Assembly (NCBI GenBank): GCA_031270145.1
Contig: JAISYD010000278.1
Span: 1 to 7,414 of the forward strand
Direction: 5' to 3'
DNA length: 7,414 nucleotides
Source of the DNA: Planctomycetota bacterium
GTDB lineage: Bacteria; Planctomycetota; SZUA-567
This document shows positions 1 through 6,085 of the stretch, in pieces (position 1 is the first letter of the stretch; each line of letters starts with the position of its first letter). The position numbers were made by a program, and so were the translations under genes. The notes under the pieces were generated by a model that was not told the origin of the DNA, did no database searches, and saw only the letters and a program-made list of their open reading frames with translations.

Positions 1-28
1 AAAGGACTCCCAGAGAAAGGCAACCGGC

Positions 29-1699
29 ATGAACGGCGACAAGAACCCTCTTACTGGCGGCAAGGCTTGGCAGGCGCTGGCCAGCCACCGCCGGGATATG
101 GAACAGACCTCCCTGCGCCAGCTTTTCGCCGAGGATCCCGACCGCTTCTGCCGCTATTCCCTCCGTTTCGGGGATATGCTGGTCGATTACTCCAAGAACC
201 GGGCCACGGCGGAGACCTTCCGCCTGCTTTTCGACCTGGCCCGCGAGGCCAGGGTCGAGGCTTGGCGCGACCGCATGTTCGCGGGGGAGAGGATCAATTT
301 CACCGAGGGCCGCGCCGTCCTCCACATCGCCCTCCGCAACCGGCCGGATCGGCCCATCCGGGTCGACGGCGCCGACGTCATGCCCGAGGTGGGCCGGGTG
401 CTGGGCAAGATGCGGGAATTTTCAGACGCCGTCCGCTCCGGCGCCTGGACCGGCTTCACCGGGAAAAAAATCCGTACCGTTGTGAATATCGGCATCGGCG
501 GCTCGGACCTGGGGCCGGCCATGATTTGCGGGGCGCTGGGGCATTTCCGCGACGGACCGGCCGCCCGCTTCGTCTCGAACGTCGACGCCACCGATTTCGT
601 CGAAAAGACCAGCGATCTGGATCCGGCCGAAACCTTGTTCATCGTCGCCTCCAAAACCTTCACCACCCAGGAGACCATGACCAACGCCGCCACCGCCCGC
701 GATTGGCTGCTGGCCAGACTGGGCGATCAAAAAGCGGTGGCGCGGCATTTCGCCGCCCTCTCCACCAACCAGGCGGCGGTGGAGAAGTTCGGCATCGATC
801 CCGCCAACATGTTCGAATTCTGGGACTGGGTGGGCGGCCGCTACTCCTCCTGGTCAGCCATCGGCCTGTCGATCTGCTGCGCCATCGGCTTCGGGCGCTT
901 CCGGGAGCTTCTGGATGGAGCCCACGCCATGGATCGCCATTTCGCCGAGACCCCGCTTGAGAAAAACCTGCCGGTCATCCTCGGACTTCTTGGCGTCTGG
1001 TACAACAATTTCTGGGACGCCCACAGCCACGCCATCCTCCCCTACGACCAATACCTGAGCCGTTTCGCCGCCTATTTCCAGCAGGGCGACATGGAGTCGA
1101 ACGGCAAGCGCGTCGACCGCGACGGCAACCAGGTCGCCTACAACACCGGCCCGATCATCTGGGGGGAACCCGGCACCAACGGCCAACACGCCTTTTACCA
1201 GCTTATCCACCAGGGGACGCGCCTCATCCCCTGCGACTTCATCGCCCCCGCCCGGTCGCACAACCCAATCGGGGATCACCACTTGAAGCTCCTCGCCAAC
1301 TTCTTCGCCCAGACCGAAGCCTTGATGGCCGGCAAAACGCCGGGGGAGGTCGAGGACGAAATGCGCGCCGCCGGCGTCTCCGAGGCGGAAATCGGGGCGC
1401 TGGCCCCGCACAAGACCTTCGAGGGCAACCGCCCCAGCAACTCCATCCTGCTGCGGGAGGTTAATCCCCGCGCCCTCGGCTCGCTTATCGCCCTTTACGA
1501 GCACAAAATATTCGTCCAGGGCGTCATCTGGCGGATCAACAGCTTCGATCAATGGGGGGTGGAACTGGGGAAGGTCCTGGCCAAGACCATCCTGGCCGAG
1601 GAGGAGGCGCTCATGGCGGGGAGGGACGCGGATTTGTCGAGGCACGATTCTTCCACCGCCGGCCTGATCCGCGCCATGGCGGAAATGCGGCGGGATTGA
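29..1699 (+). CDS. pgi: Glucose-6-phosphate isomerase
   Basis: A 556-residue cytosolic enzyme that interconverts glucose-6-phosphate and fructose-6-phosphate in glycolysis and gluconeogenesis. Both classical family signatures are visible: DWVGGRYSSWSAIG at residues 266-279 and FDQWGVELGK at 506-515. The residues matching the catalytic Glu, His and Lys of the E. coli enzyme are present: E356 in DMESNGK, H387 in GTNGQHAFYQL and K515 in the second signature. The sugar-phosphate loop NIGIGGSDLG (153-162) and the SKTFTTQET segment (208-216) are intact. Length fits the roughly 550-residue bacterial form, so the gene looks complete. The ATG at 29 is preceded by AAGG at 17-20 with 8-nt spacing, which supports this start. 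Its promoter lies outside the window. It converges with xseA, whose stop is 59 nt away. The short CCGC-GAA-GCGG stem after the stop has no T-tract, so no terminator is assigned. Identification is secure. Confidence 0.98.
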   Translation: MNGDKNPLTGGKAWQALASHRRDMEQTSLRQLFAEDPDRFCRYSLRFGDMLVDYSKNRATAETFRLLFDLAREARVEAWRDRMFAGERINFTEGRAVLHIALRNRPDRPIRVDGADVMPEVGRVLGKMREFSDAVRSGAWTGFTGKKIRTVVNIGIGGSDLGPAMICGALGHFRDGPAARFVSNVDATDFVEKTSDLDPAETLFIVASKTFTTQETMTNAATARDWLLARLGDQKAVARHFAALSTNQAAVEKFGIDPANMFEFWDWVGGRYSSWSAIGLSICCAIGFGRFRELLDGAHAMDRHFAETPLEKNLPVILGLLGVWYNNFWDAHSHAILPYDQYLSRFAAYFQQGDMESNGKRVDRDGNQVAYNTGPIIWGEPGTNGQHAFYQLIHQGTRLIPCDFIAPARSHNPIGDHHLKLLANFFAQTEALMAGKTPGEVEDEMRAAGVSEAEIGALAPHKTFEGNRPSNSILLREVNPRALGSLIALYEHKIFVQGVIWRINSFDQWGVELGKVLAKTILAEEEALMAGRDADLSRHDSSTAGLIRAMAEMRRD

Positions 1700-1758
1700 T
1701 TTTGCCGCGAAGCGGGACCGCCTTGATTGGCGATGAAAACGGCGCGACGCGACGGGAT

Positions 1759-3063
1759 TCACCGCGGTTCCGGCGGTTGCCGCGCCCTCTCCACCCTGGC
1801 GTCCAGCCGGCCCCGGTGCAGGATGACGCCGATGCGCGCGCCCGCCTCCGTCCGCGCCGCGTCCAACAGCACGCGCCCCTCCCCGTCCAGGGCGATGGCG
1901 TAGCCCCGCGAAAGCACTTGGCGCGGGGATAGGCAGGACAGCCGGGTTTCGGCGGCCGTCAACCGGTTCCGGGCGGCGAGCAGGGACGCGTCGGCTCCGG
2001 CCGCGAGCCGGACCAGGGCATCGTCGAGGCGCTGCCAGCGCGGCATGAGGATGTCCTCCGGCCGCCGGAACAGGCGGCTCCGGGCCGCCCGGATCAGCCG
2101 CGCCCGCCTAGTCCGCACCAGGCCGGAAAGCGCCCGGGCCAGCCCGGCGGCGGCGGCGGAAACCCGGGCCAGGAGCGCGGCCCGATCCGGAACGACCCGC
2201 TCCGCCGCCTCGGAGGGAGTGGCGGCCCGGGCGTCGGCGGCGAAATCGGCCAGGCTGAAATCGGTCTCGTGGCCCACCGCGCTCACCACCGGCGTGCGCG
2301 TCCCGGCGATGGCCCGCGCCACCGCCTCCTCGTTGAACGGCCAGAGATCCTCGAACGAGCCGCCGCCCCGGCCGACGATGATCACGTCGGCCCCGCCCCA
2401 GCGATCCAGCCGCGCCAGGGCCCGGACAATCTCCGCCGCCGCCCCCGACCCCTGGACCAGGCAGGGGGAGACGATCACCCGCACGCCGGGGGCGCGCCGG
2501 GTCAGGATTTTCAGCATGTCCCGGATGGCGGCGCCGGTCGGGCTGGTGACGATGCCGACGCTTCGGGGCGAGGGCGGGAGCTTCCGCTTCCGCTCGGCGG
2601 CGAACAGGCCCTCGGCGGCAAGCCGTTCCCGCGTCTCCTCGAATTTCAGCCAGAGATCGCCCTTGCCCCGACCGCCGGCGAAGGAGGACACCACCAGTTG
2701 GTAGCGGCCGCGCGGCTCGTAGACGGAGAGGCGCCCCCGGACCACGACCTGGTCGCCATCCCTTGGAAACTCCCCGACGCGCCCGGCGGCGCTCCGCCAG
2801 AGCACGCAGTCGATCAGGGCGCCGGCGTCCTTTAGGGAAAAATAGACATGGCCCGATGGCGAGGCTTTGAGGCCGGCGATTTCGCCCGCCACCGCCAGTT
2901 GCCCGGTCGAGCCCTCCAGCAGGCCCTTGATGCGCCGGGTCAATTCGCTGACGCTCAGCGCCGCATCGGTCGGCGGCTCGACGAACAAACTCCTGGCCGC
3001 CCGGGCCGATGGCCGCCCGCCCCGCTCCCCGGCCGCTCCCGGCCGGCCCAATCCCCGCCGCAT
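1759..3063 (-). CDS. xseA: Exodeoxyribonuclease VII large subunit
   Basis: A 434-residue large, catalytic subunit of exonuclease VII. With XseB it degrades single-stranded DNA to acid-soluble oligonucleotides and acts in repair and recombination. Order of parts: an N-terminal OB-fold DNA-binding region (about residues 36-130, beginning SVSELTRRIKGLLE, with GHVYFSLKD at 71-79). The catalytic domain follows, with GIVTSPTGAAIRDML (170-184), VGRGGGSFEDLWPFNEE (230-246) and SAVGHETDFSLADFAADARA (261-280). An Arg/Ala-rich, probably coiled-coil stretch (about 285-375) comes next, then the C-terminal LSRGYAI motif (384-390). It is slightly shorter than the 456-residue E. coli protein. The reading frame is open upstream to 3246, but the ATG at 3063 has GGGAGG 6 nt upstream, and the only good promoter (3134-3142) lies between the two, so 3063 is preferred. 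The first ~30 residues are Arg/Gly-rich and probably disordered. The partner gene xseB is not in the window. It is divergent from gap and convergent with pgi. Confidence 0.96.
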   Translation of the reverse strand: MRRGLGRPGAAGERGGRPSARAARSLFVEPPTDAALSVSELTRRIKGLLEGSTGQLAVAGEIAGLKASPSGHVYFSLKDAGALIDCVLWRSAAGRVGEFPRDGDQVVVRGRLSVYEPRGRYQLVVSSFAGGRGKGDLWLKFEETRERLAAEGLFAAERKRKLPPSPRSVGIVTSPTGAAIRDMLKILTRRAPGVRVIVSPCLVQGSGAAAEIVRALARLDRWGGADVIIVGRGGGSFEDLWPFNEEAVARAIAGTRTPVVSAVGHETDFSLADFAADARAATPSEAAERVVPDRAALLARVSAAAAGLARALSGLVRTRRARLIRAARSRLFRRPEDILMPRWQRLDDALVRLAAGADASLLAARNRLTAAETRLSCLSPRQVLSRGYAIALDGEGRVLLDAARTEAGARIGVILHRGRLDARVERARQPPEPR

Positions 3064-3069
3064 ATGGCG

Positions 3070-3075
3070 CCTCCC
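3070..3075 (-). promoter_or_regulatory. Ribosome binding site deciding the xseA start
   Basis: On the minus strand GGGAGG sits 6 nt before the ATG at 3063. No comparable Shine-Dalgarno precedes the upstream in-frame start at 3246, which would in any case lie upstream of the predicted transcription start. This site fixes the xseA start at 3063. Confidence 0.8.
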
Positions 3076-3133
3076 GAAGTTGCGACAATGCCTTGGCCGC
3101 TCGCCCGCCAGCCTCCGGTTCCGGATACGGGAC

Positions 3134-3162
3134 ATTATAACAGGAAGCATTTCTTGATTCCA
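3134..3162 (-). promoter_or_regulatory. Predicted xseA promoter (extended -10)
   Basis: Reading the minus strand, a perfect TATAAT lies at 3139-3134. It is preceded by TG and one spacer base (TGTTATAAT), the extended -10 arrangement. At 17-nt spacing the -35 region is only TGGAAT (3162-3157, three of six matches to consensus), so the extended -10 probably compensates. Transcription would start near 3127, giving a leader of about 64 nt before the xseA ATG. The -35 region ends only 2 bp from the -35 box of the gap promoter on the other strand, so the two RNA polymerase footprints must overlap. Prediction from sequence only. Confidence 0.65.
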
Positions 3163-3164
3163 GC

Positions 3165-3193
3165 TTGCATATCGGGGGTTGATGCGGTATAAT
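3165..3193 (+). promoter_or_regulatory. Predicted gap promoter (sigma-70 type)
   Basis: TTGCAT (3165-3170), a 17-nt spacer and a perfect TATAAT (3188-3193) make a near-consensus housekeeping promoter. This suits a highly expressed glycolytic gene. Transcription should begin near 3200, giving a leader of about 90 nt before the gap ATG at 3292. A small inverted repeat, GGCT-AATG-AGCC (3204-3215), lies at the start of the predicted transcript. I see no convincing riboswitch in the leader. Confidence 0.8.
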
Positions 3194-3291
3194 GGAAAAA
3201 CTAGGCTAATGAGCCCGGGACGGGACATAGGCGGAGCCGGTTGCAAAGACGAAACTGCCGCTCACCCACACTCTTTTTGGAGGAACTACGT

Positions 3292-4296
3292 ATGGCTAAA
3301 GTGAAAATCGGCATCAACGGATTCGGACGCATCGGTCGTTTGGTCTTCCGCGCCGCCCTTGGTCGGCCGGACGTCGAGGTGGTCGGAGTGAACGATCTCT
3401 TCGACGCGCCATATCTCGCCTACATGCTGAAATTCGACACCATCCACGGCAAATTCAAGAGCGATATCGCCGTTGACGGCTCCAGCCTGTCGGTGGGCGG
3501 CAAAAAAATCCGCGTCACCGGCGAGAAGGATCCGGCCGCCCTCAAGTGGGGCGACATCGGCGCCGACTACATCGTCGAATCGACCGGTCTTTTCCTGACC
3601 AAGGAAAAGGCCGCCGCCCATCTCAAGGCCGGCGCCAAAAAGGTGATCCTGTCCGCCCCCTCCAAGGACGACACCCCCATGTTCGTCATGGGCGTCAACC
3701 ACAAGGAGCTCACCAAGGACATGGACATCGTGTCGAACGCCAGTTGCACCACCAACTGCCTCGCCACCATCACCAAAGTCGTCCATGACAACTTCAACAT
3801 GATCGAGGGCCTGATGACCACCGTCCATTCGGCCACCGCCACCCAGAAGACCGTGGACGGCCCATCGGCCAAGGATTGGCGCGGCGGCCGGGCGGCCACC
3901 TACAACATCATCCCTTCCACGACCGGCGCCGCCAAGGCGGTGACCAAGGTCATCCCCTCGCTCAAGGGCAAGCTCACCGGCATGTCCATACGGGTGCCCA
4001 CCCTCGACGTGTCGGTGGTGGATCTCACCTGCCGCATCGAAAAGGCGGCCACCTACGAGGCGATCTGCGAGGCGATGAAGAAAGCCTCCGAGGGCGAACT
4101 GAAGGGAATCCTTGGCTACACCGACGAATTTGTGGTTTCCTCGGATTTCATCGGCGACGCCCGCACCTCCATCTTCGACGCCAAGGCCGGCATCATGCTC
4201 AACCCCAACTTCGTCAAGTTGGTCGCCTGGTACGACAATGAATGGGGCTATTCCAGCAAGGTGCTGGATTTGATACAACATCTGGCCGCATTGTAA
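3292..4296 (+). CDS. gap: Glyceraldehyde-3-phosphate dehydrogenase, type I, NAD-type
   Basis: A 334-residue cytosolic enzyme oxidising glyceraldehyde-3-phosphate to 1,3-bisphosphoglycerate in glycolysis. The N-terminal Rossmann fold shows INGFGRIGRLVFR (8-20) and VGVND (31-35). The acidic D35 at the end of that strand indicates NAD rather than NADP preference. The active-site signature ASCTTNCL (150-157) carries the catalytic C152, and H179 in TTVHSATATQKT is the general base. The S-loop and phosphate-binding segment DGPSAKDWRGGR (189-200) and the C-terminal WYDNEWGYS (313-321) are intact. Length and motifs match the E. coli GapA-type (eukaryote-like) branch. The ATG at 3292 has a strong GGAGG (3279-3283) 8 nt upstream; an in-frame TTG at 3241 has no ribosome binding site and would add 17 residues not typical of the family. 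It is divergent from xseA, has its own promoter, and is probably monocistronic, ending at the hairpin at 4326-4351. Confidence 0.98.
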   Translation: MAKVKIGINGFGRIGRLVFRAALGRPDVEVVGVNDLFDAPYLAYMLKFDTIHGKFKSDIAVDGSSLSVGGKKIRVTGEKDPAALKWGDIGADYIVESTGLFLTKEKAAAHLKAGAKKVILSAPSKDDTPMFVMGVNHKELTKDMDIVSNASCTTNCLATITKVVHDNFNMIEGLMTTVHSATATQKTVDGPSAKDWRGGRAATYNIIPSTTGAAKAVTKVIPSLKGKLTGMSIRVPTLDVSVVDLTCRIEKAATYEAICEAMKKASEGELKGILGYTDEFVVSSDFIGDARTSIFDAKAGIMLNPNFVKLVAWYDNEWGYSSKVLDLIQHLAAL

Positions 4297-4325
4297 TATA
4301 AAGATAAAGCGGCTTGCATTTGATT

Positions 4326-4351
4326 GGGGACGCTCATTCCCGGGCGTCCCC
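4326..4351 (+). terminator. Probable intrinsic terminator of gap
   Basis: A perfect 8-bp stem, GGGGACGC (4326-4333) with GCGTCCCC (4344-4351), and a 10-nt loop, lies 29 nt after the gap stop codon. It is followed by GGTTTCATGTTT, a broken and rather weak T-tract, so termination may be partial. Read-through from gap into the downstream kinase gene is possible. Confidence 0.6.
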
Positions 4352-4386
4352 GGTTTCATGTTTCCCGCCCGGCGAACGGATTCCGT

Positions 4387-4415
4387 TTGTCGCCAGTTCC
4401 GGCGACGGCTATAAT
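4387..4415 (+). promoter_or_regulatory. Predicted kinase promoter P1 with overlapping dyad (repeat unit 1)
   Basis: TTGTCG (4387-4392), a 17-nt spacer and TATAAT (4410-4415) form a good sigma-70 promoter. A perfect inverted repeat, GTCGCC (4389-4394), six bases, GGCGAC (4401-4406), overlaps the -35 box and fills most of the spacer. That is the position expected of a repressor operator. A transcript from here would start near 4422 and have a leader of about 190 nt before the kinase ATG, running through promoter P2. Operator function is inference. Confidence 0.65.
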
Positions 4416-4506
4416 GCGGAGGCGGCCGGCGCGGGGGCGCGGCGCCGACGCGGATATCCCGAACAAGCGGCGGCTACATGCTTCCCGTCCGGCGAACGGA
4501 TTCCGT

Positions 4507-4535
4507 TTGTCGCCAGCTCCGGCGACGGCTATAAT
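4507..4535 (+). promoter_or_regulatory. Predicted kinase promoter P2 with overlapping dyad (repeat unit 2)
   Basis: This is the second copy of the same promoter: TTGTCG (4507-4512), 17-nt spacer, TATAAT (4530-4535). The dyad GTCGCC/GGCGAC is at 4509-4514 and 4521-4526. Only the dyad's central six bases differ from unit 1 (AGCTCC here, AGTTCC there). Transcription would start near 4542, giving a leader of about 68 nt before the kinase ATG at 4610. Confidence 0.7.
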
Positions 4536-4609
4536 GCGGAGGCGGCCGGCACGGGGGGGCGGCGCGCCGACGCGGATATCCCGAACAAGCGGCGGCTAGG
4601 GGTTGGAGC

Positions 4610-5968
4610 ATGGCGGATAGCGACGAACAGACGGTTTCCTTGGTATGCACAAAGGGTCCCCTGCGGGGGAAAGTATTCGAACTGATCGGAGGTCCGGCCT
4701 TTGTTTTCGGCCGCTGCCCCAAGTCGCATTTCAATTTGTCCGAGGATCCGTCAATCAGCCACCTCCATTTCCTCGTGGATATTTCCGACGGCCGCGTTCG
4801 GATAACCGATCTCGGCTCGACCAACGGGCTGAAGGTCAACCTGAGCCTGCTGAACGGCAAAACCGGCGCGCCCAACGCCTTCGTGGAGTTGCGGCACGGC
4901 GACAGCATCCTCGCCGGCTCCAGCCTTTTTCGCCTTTCCATCGGCGGGAAGTCGCTCCATGAATCGCGGGAAGGCGTCTCTACCGAGACAATCGCCGCCT
5001 CCCGGTTCCAATCGCTCCAGCCAGACGCCCAGGCCATCGCGGCGTTGGACAGCCAAACCATCGCGACGCCGAAAAGCGGACTGAAATCCCCCGGACGGGA
5101 CCGGGAACCGCCGGCGCCGGCCGCCGAGTTGCCCCACATCGCCGGCTACACGCTCGTATCCCGGATTGGCGGCGGCGGCGGCAGCGTGATTTACAAGGCG
5201 ATCAAGGATGACAGCGGAGCCATCGCCGCCATCAAGATGCCGCGACCGGAAGCGGGCGAAACGAAAAGGAAGCGCCTGTTGGACACCTTCCGCCGGGAAA
5301 TCGAGATCACCCGCCTCCTTAGCCACCCCAACATCATCCGCTACCTGGGGAACGGCTTGGCGGACGGCCAGCCCTTCTTGGCCCTGGAGTACATAGACGG
5401 CGGCAACCTGGAGGATTTGATCTGGCGGGAAGCCGCCGGCGGAATGGAGTTGGACCGGGCGGCGCCCATGTTCATCGAGATGCTGGAGGCGCTTGCCCAT
5501 ATGCACGAAGCCCGCATCGTCCATCGCGACATCAAGCCCAAGAACATCCTGCTTGATCTCCGGCGCGGCGGCGGCCTGGCGGTGAAGCTTTCGGACATGG
5601 GCCTGGCCTGCCGCTTCTCGAACCGGGCGGACGGCGACCTATTTCCGGCCATACCCGACGGCGGAACCCCGGCCTACATGCCGCCGGAGCAGCTCTCCGA
5701 TCTGACCCGGGTCATCCCGCAGTCCGACGTGTTCAGCGCCGCCGCCACCTTCTATCATATGCTGACCGGGACCGTGCCCTATAATTCCACCGGCCAGGGA
5801 CAGGCTTTGGCCGTACTCGACCGCGACATCATGCCCATCCTCGACCGGAAGCCCGATCTCCAGCCGGAAATCGCCATGCTGATCGCCCGGGCCATGTCGC
5901 CCCGGCCGGAGGATCGCCAGGCCACGGCCCAGGAATTGCTGGACGATTTCCGCTGGGCCCTGTCCTGA
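4610..5968 (+). CDS. FHA-domain serine/threonine protein kinase
   Basis: A 452-residue, probably soluble Hanks-type protein kinase with an N-terminal phosphothreonine-binding FHA domain. FHA domain, about residues 10-112: FGR (33-35), SHLHF (50-54) and DLGSTNGLKVN (67-77) supply the usual Arg, Ser/His and Asn contacts. A Ser/Thr/Pro-rich linker spans about 113-177. Kinase domain, about 180-450: glycine-rich loop IGGGGGSV (186-193), ATP-anchoring lysine K209 in AAIKM, helix-C glutamate E230 in FRREIEI, catalytic HRDIKPKN (305-312), metal-binding DMG (329-331, in place of DFG), PPE (358-360, in place of APE) and D373 in QSDVFS. All catalytic residues are present, so it should be active. No membrane segment or extracellular sensor is visible. 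The ATG at 4610 has AGGGG (4598-4602) 7 nt upstream. Expression probably comes from the duplicated promoters just upstream. The usual order in FHA-kinase fusions varies, and the substrate is unknown. The motifs EQT (6-8), TET (125-127) and SQT (148-150) are possible phosphosites. Confidence 0.95.
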   Translation: MADSDEQTVSLVCTKGPLRGKVFELIGGPAFVFGRCPKSHFNLSEDPSISHLHFLVDISDGRVRITDLGSTNGLKVNLSLLNGKTGAPNAFVELRHGDSILAGSSLFRLSIGGKSLHESREGVSTETIAASRFQSLQPDAQAIAALDSQTIATPKSGLKSPGRDREPPAPAAELPHIAGYTLVSRIGGGGGSVIYKAIKDDSGAIAAIKMPRPEAGETKRKRLLDTFRREIEITRLLSHPNIIRYLGNGLADGQPFLALEYIDGGNLEDLIWREAAGGMELDRAAPMFIEMLEALAHMHEARIVHRDIKPKNILLDLRRGGGLAVKLSDMGLACRFSNRADGDLFPAIPDGGTPAYMPPEQLSDLTRVIPQSDVFSAAATFYHMLTGTVPYNSTGQGQALAVLDRDIMPILDRKPDLQPEIAMLIARAMSPRPEDRQATAQELLDDFRWALS

Positions 5969-5976
5969 CGGGGATT

Positions 5977-6009
5977 GTCCGAACCGCCGTTTTTCCGGAC
6001 TTGCGGCGG
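5977..6009 (+). other. Interleaved inverted repeats after the kinase gene (possible pseudoknot)
   Basis: Two pairs of complementary arms interleave: GTCCG (5977-5981) with CGGAC (5996-6000), and CCGCCG (5984-5989) with CGGCGG (6004-6009). They cannot both form as nested hairpins but could form an H-type pseudoknot or two alternative hairpins. The element lies between the kinase stop codon and the next promoter. A T-run (5990-5994) lies inside it, not after it, so it is not a standard terminator. GC-rich sequence makes chance pairing likely. Confidence 0.25.
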
Positions 6010-6010
6010 C

Positions 6011-6040
6011 TTGACGGCTGGCGTTTGCCGGCATTATAAT
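6011..6040 (+). promoter_or_regulatory. Predicted promoter with palindromic -10 for the membrane protein/ketosynthase genes
   Basis: TTGACG (6011-6016), an 18-nt spacer and a perfect TATAAT (6035-6040) give a strong sigma-70 promoter. The -10 box lies within a 16-bp perfect palindrome, CGGCATTATAATGCCG (6029-6044). Because of the symmetry a TATAAT also reads on the minus strand. Transcription would start near 6047, leaving a leader of about 39 nt to the TTG start at 6086. The palindrome could be an operator for a dimeric repressor; that is inference. Confidence 0.75.
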
Positions 6041-6070
6041 GCCGTTTGGAAGGCCGGCCCCGCCCGGCCG

Positions 6071-6078
6071 GGAGAGGG
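6071..6078 (+). promoter_or_regulatory. Ribosome binding site deciding the TTG start at 6086
   Basis: GGAGAGGG precedes the TTG at 6086, with GAGGG (6074-6078) 7 nt from it. Another in-frame TTG at 6080 is too close to this site (1 nt). The first in-frame ATG (6116) has GGAG directly abutting it with no spacing. The TTG at 6086 is therefore the best-supported start. Confidence 0.65.
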
Positions 6079-6085
6079 ATTGCCG

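Larger units (their letters stand above)
4357..4598 (+). repeat. Tandem promoter-bearing duplication (two units, 120 and 122 bp)
   Basis: Unit 1 is 4357-4476 and unit 2 is 4477-4598, abutting head to tail. By direct alignment they differ by five substitutions (4361/4481, 4368/4488, 4397/4517, 4431/4551, 4438/4558) and one 2-nt insertion (CG) in unit 2, about 94% identity. Each unit contains a full -35/-10 promoter and a GTCGCC-N6-GGCGAC dyad; none of the differences touches the -35 box, the -10 box or the dyad arms. The duplication fills most of the 313-nt space between gap and the FHA kinase gene. There are no terminal inverted repeats, no transposase and only two units, so this looks like a local tandem duplication of the kinase control region rather than a mobile element or CRISPR array. 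Confidence 0.95.

Noticed and set aside
1705..1715. CCGC-GAA-GCGG stem after pgi as a terminator
   Set aside because: Only 4 bp with a 3-nt loop and no following T-tract on either strand; could easily be chance.
3064..3246. N-terminal extension of xseA to a start at 3246
   Set aside because: It lacks a ribosome binding site, would start upstream of the predicted promoter, and adds 61 residues absent from the family. The ATG at 3063 has GGGAGG at good spacing.
3241..3291. In-frame TTG start for gap at 3241
   Set aside because: No Shine-Dalgarno; the ATG at 3292 has GGAGG and gives the standard GAPDH N-terminus.
3286..4359. Long minus-strand open frame opposite gap (357 codons)
   Set aside because: His/Gly/Asp-rich low-complexity translation with no family features; gap is unambiguous on the other strand. 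The same reasoning removes the 302-codon minus-strand frame at 854-1762 opposite pgi.
4357..4598. CRISPR array or insertion element at the duplication
   Set aside because: Only two units, directly abutting with no spacers, no inverted terminal repeats, no transposase or Cas gene nearby.
4314..4685. Open frame of 123 codons running through the tandem duplication, giving a repeated peptide
   Set aside because: The peptide repeat only mirrors the DNA duplication. The 2-nt insertion is not a multiple of three, the frame overlaps the start of the FHA kinase gene, and the DNA is better explained as promoters.
5780..5785. TATAAT inside the kinase gene
   Set aside because: It encodes part of the PYN segment and no -35-like hexamer lies 16-18 nt upstream.
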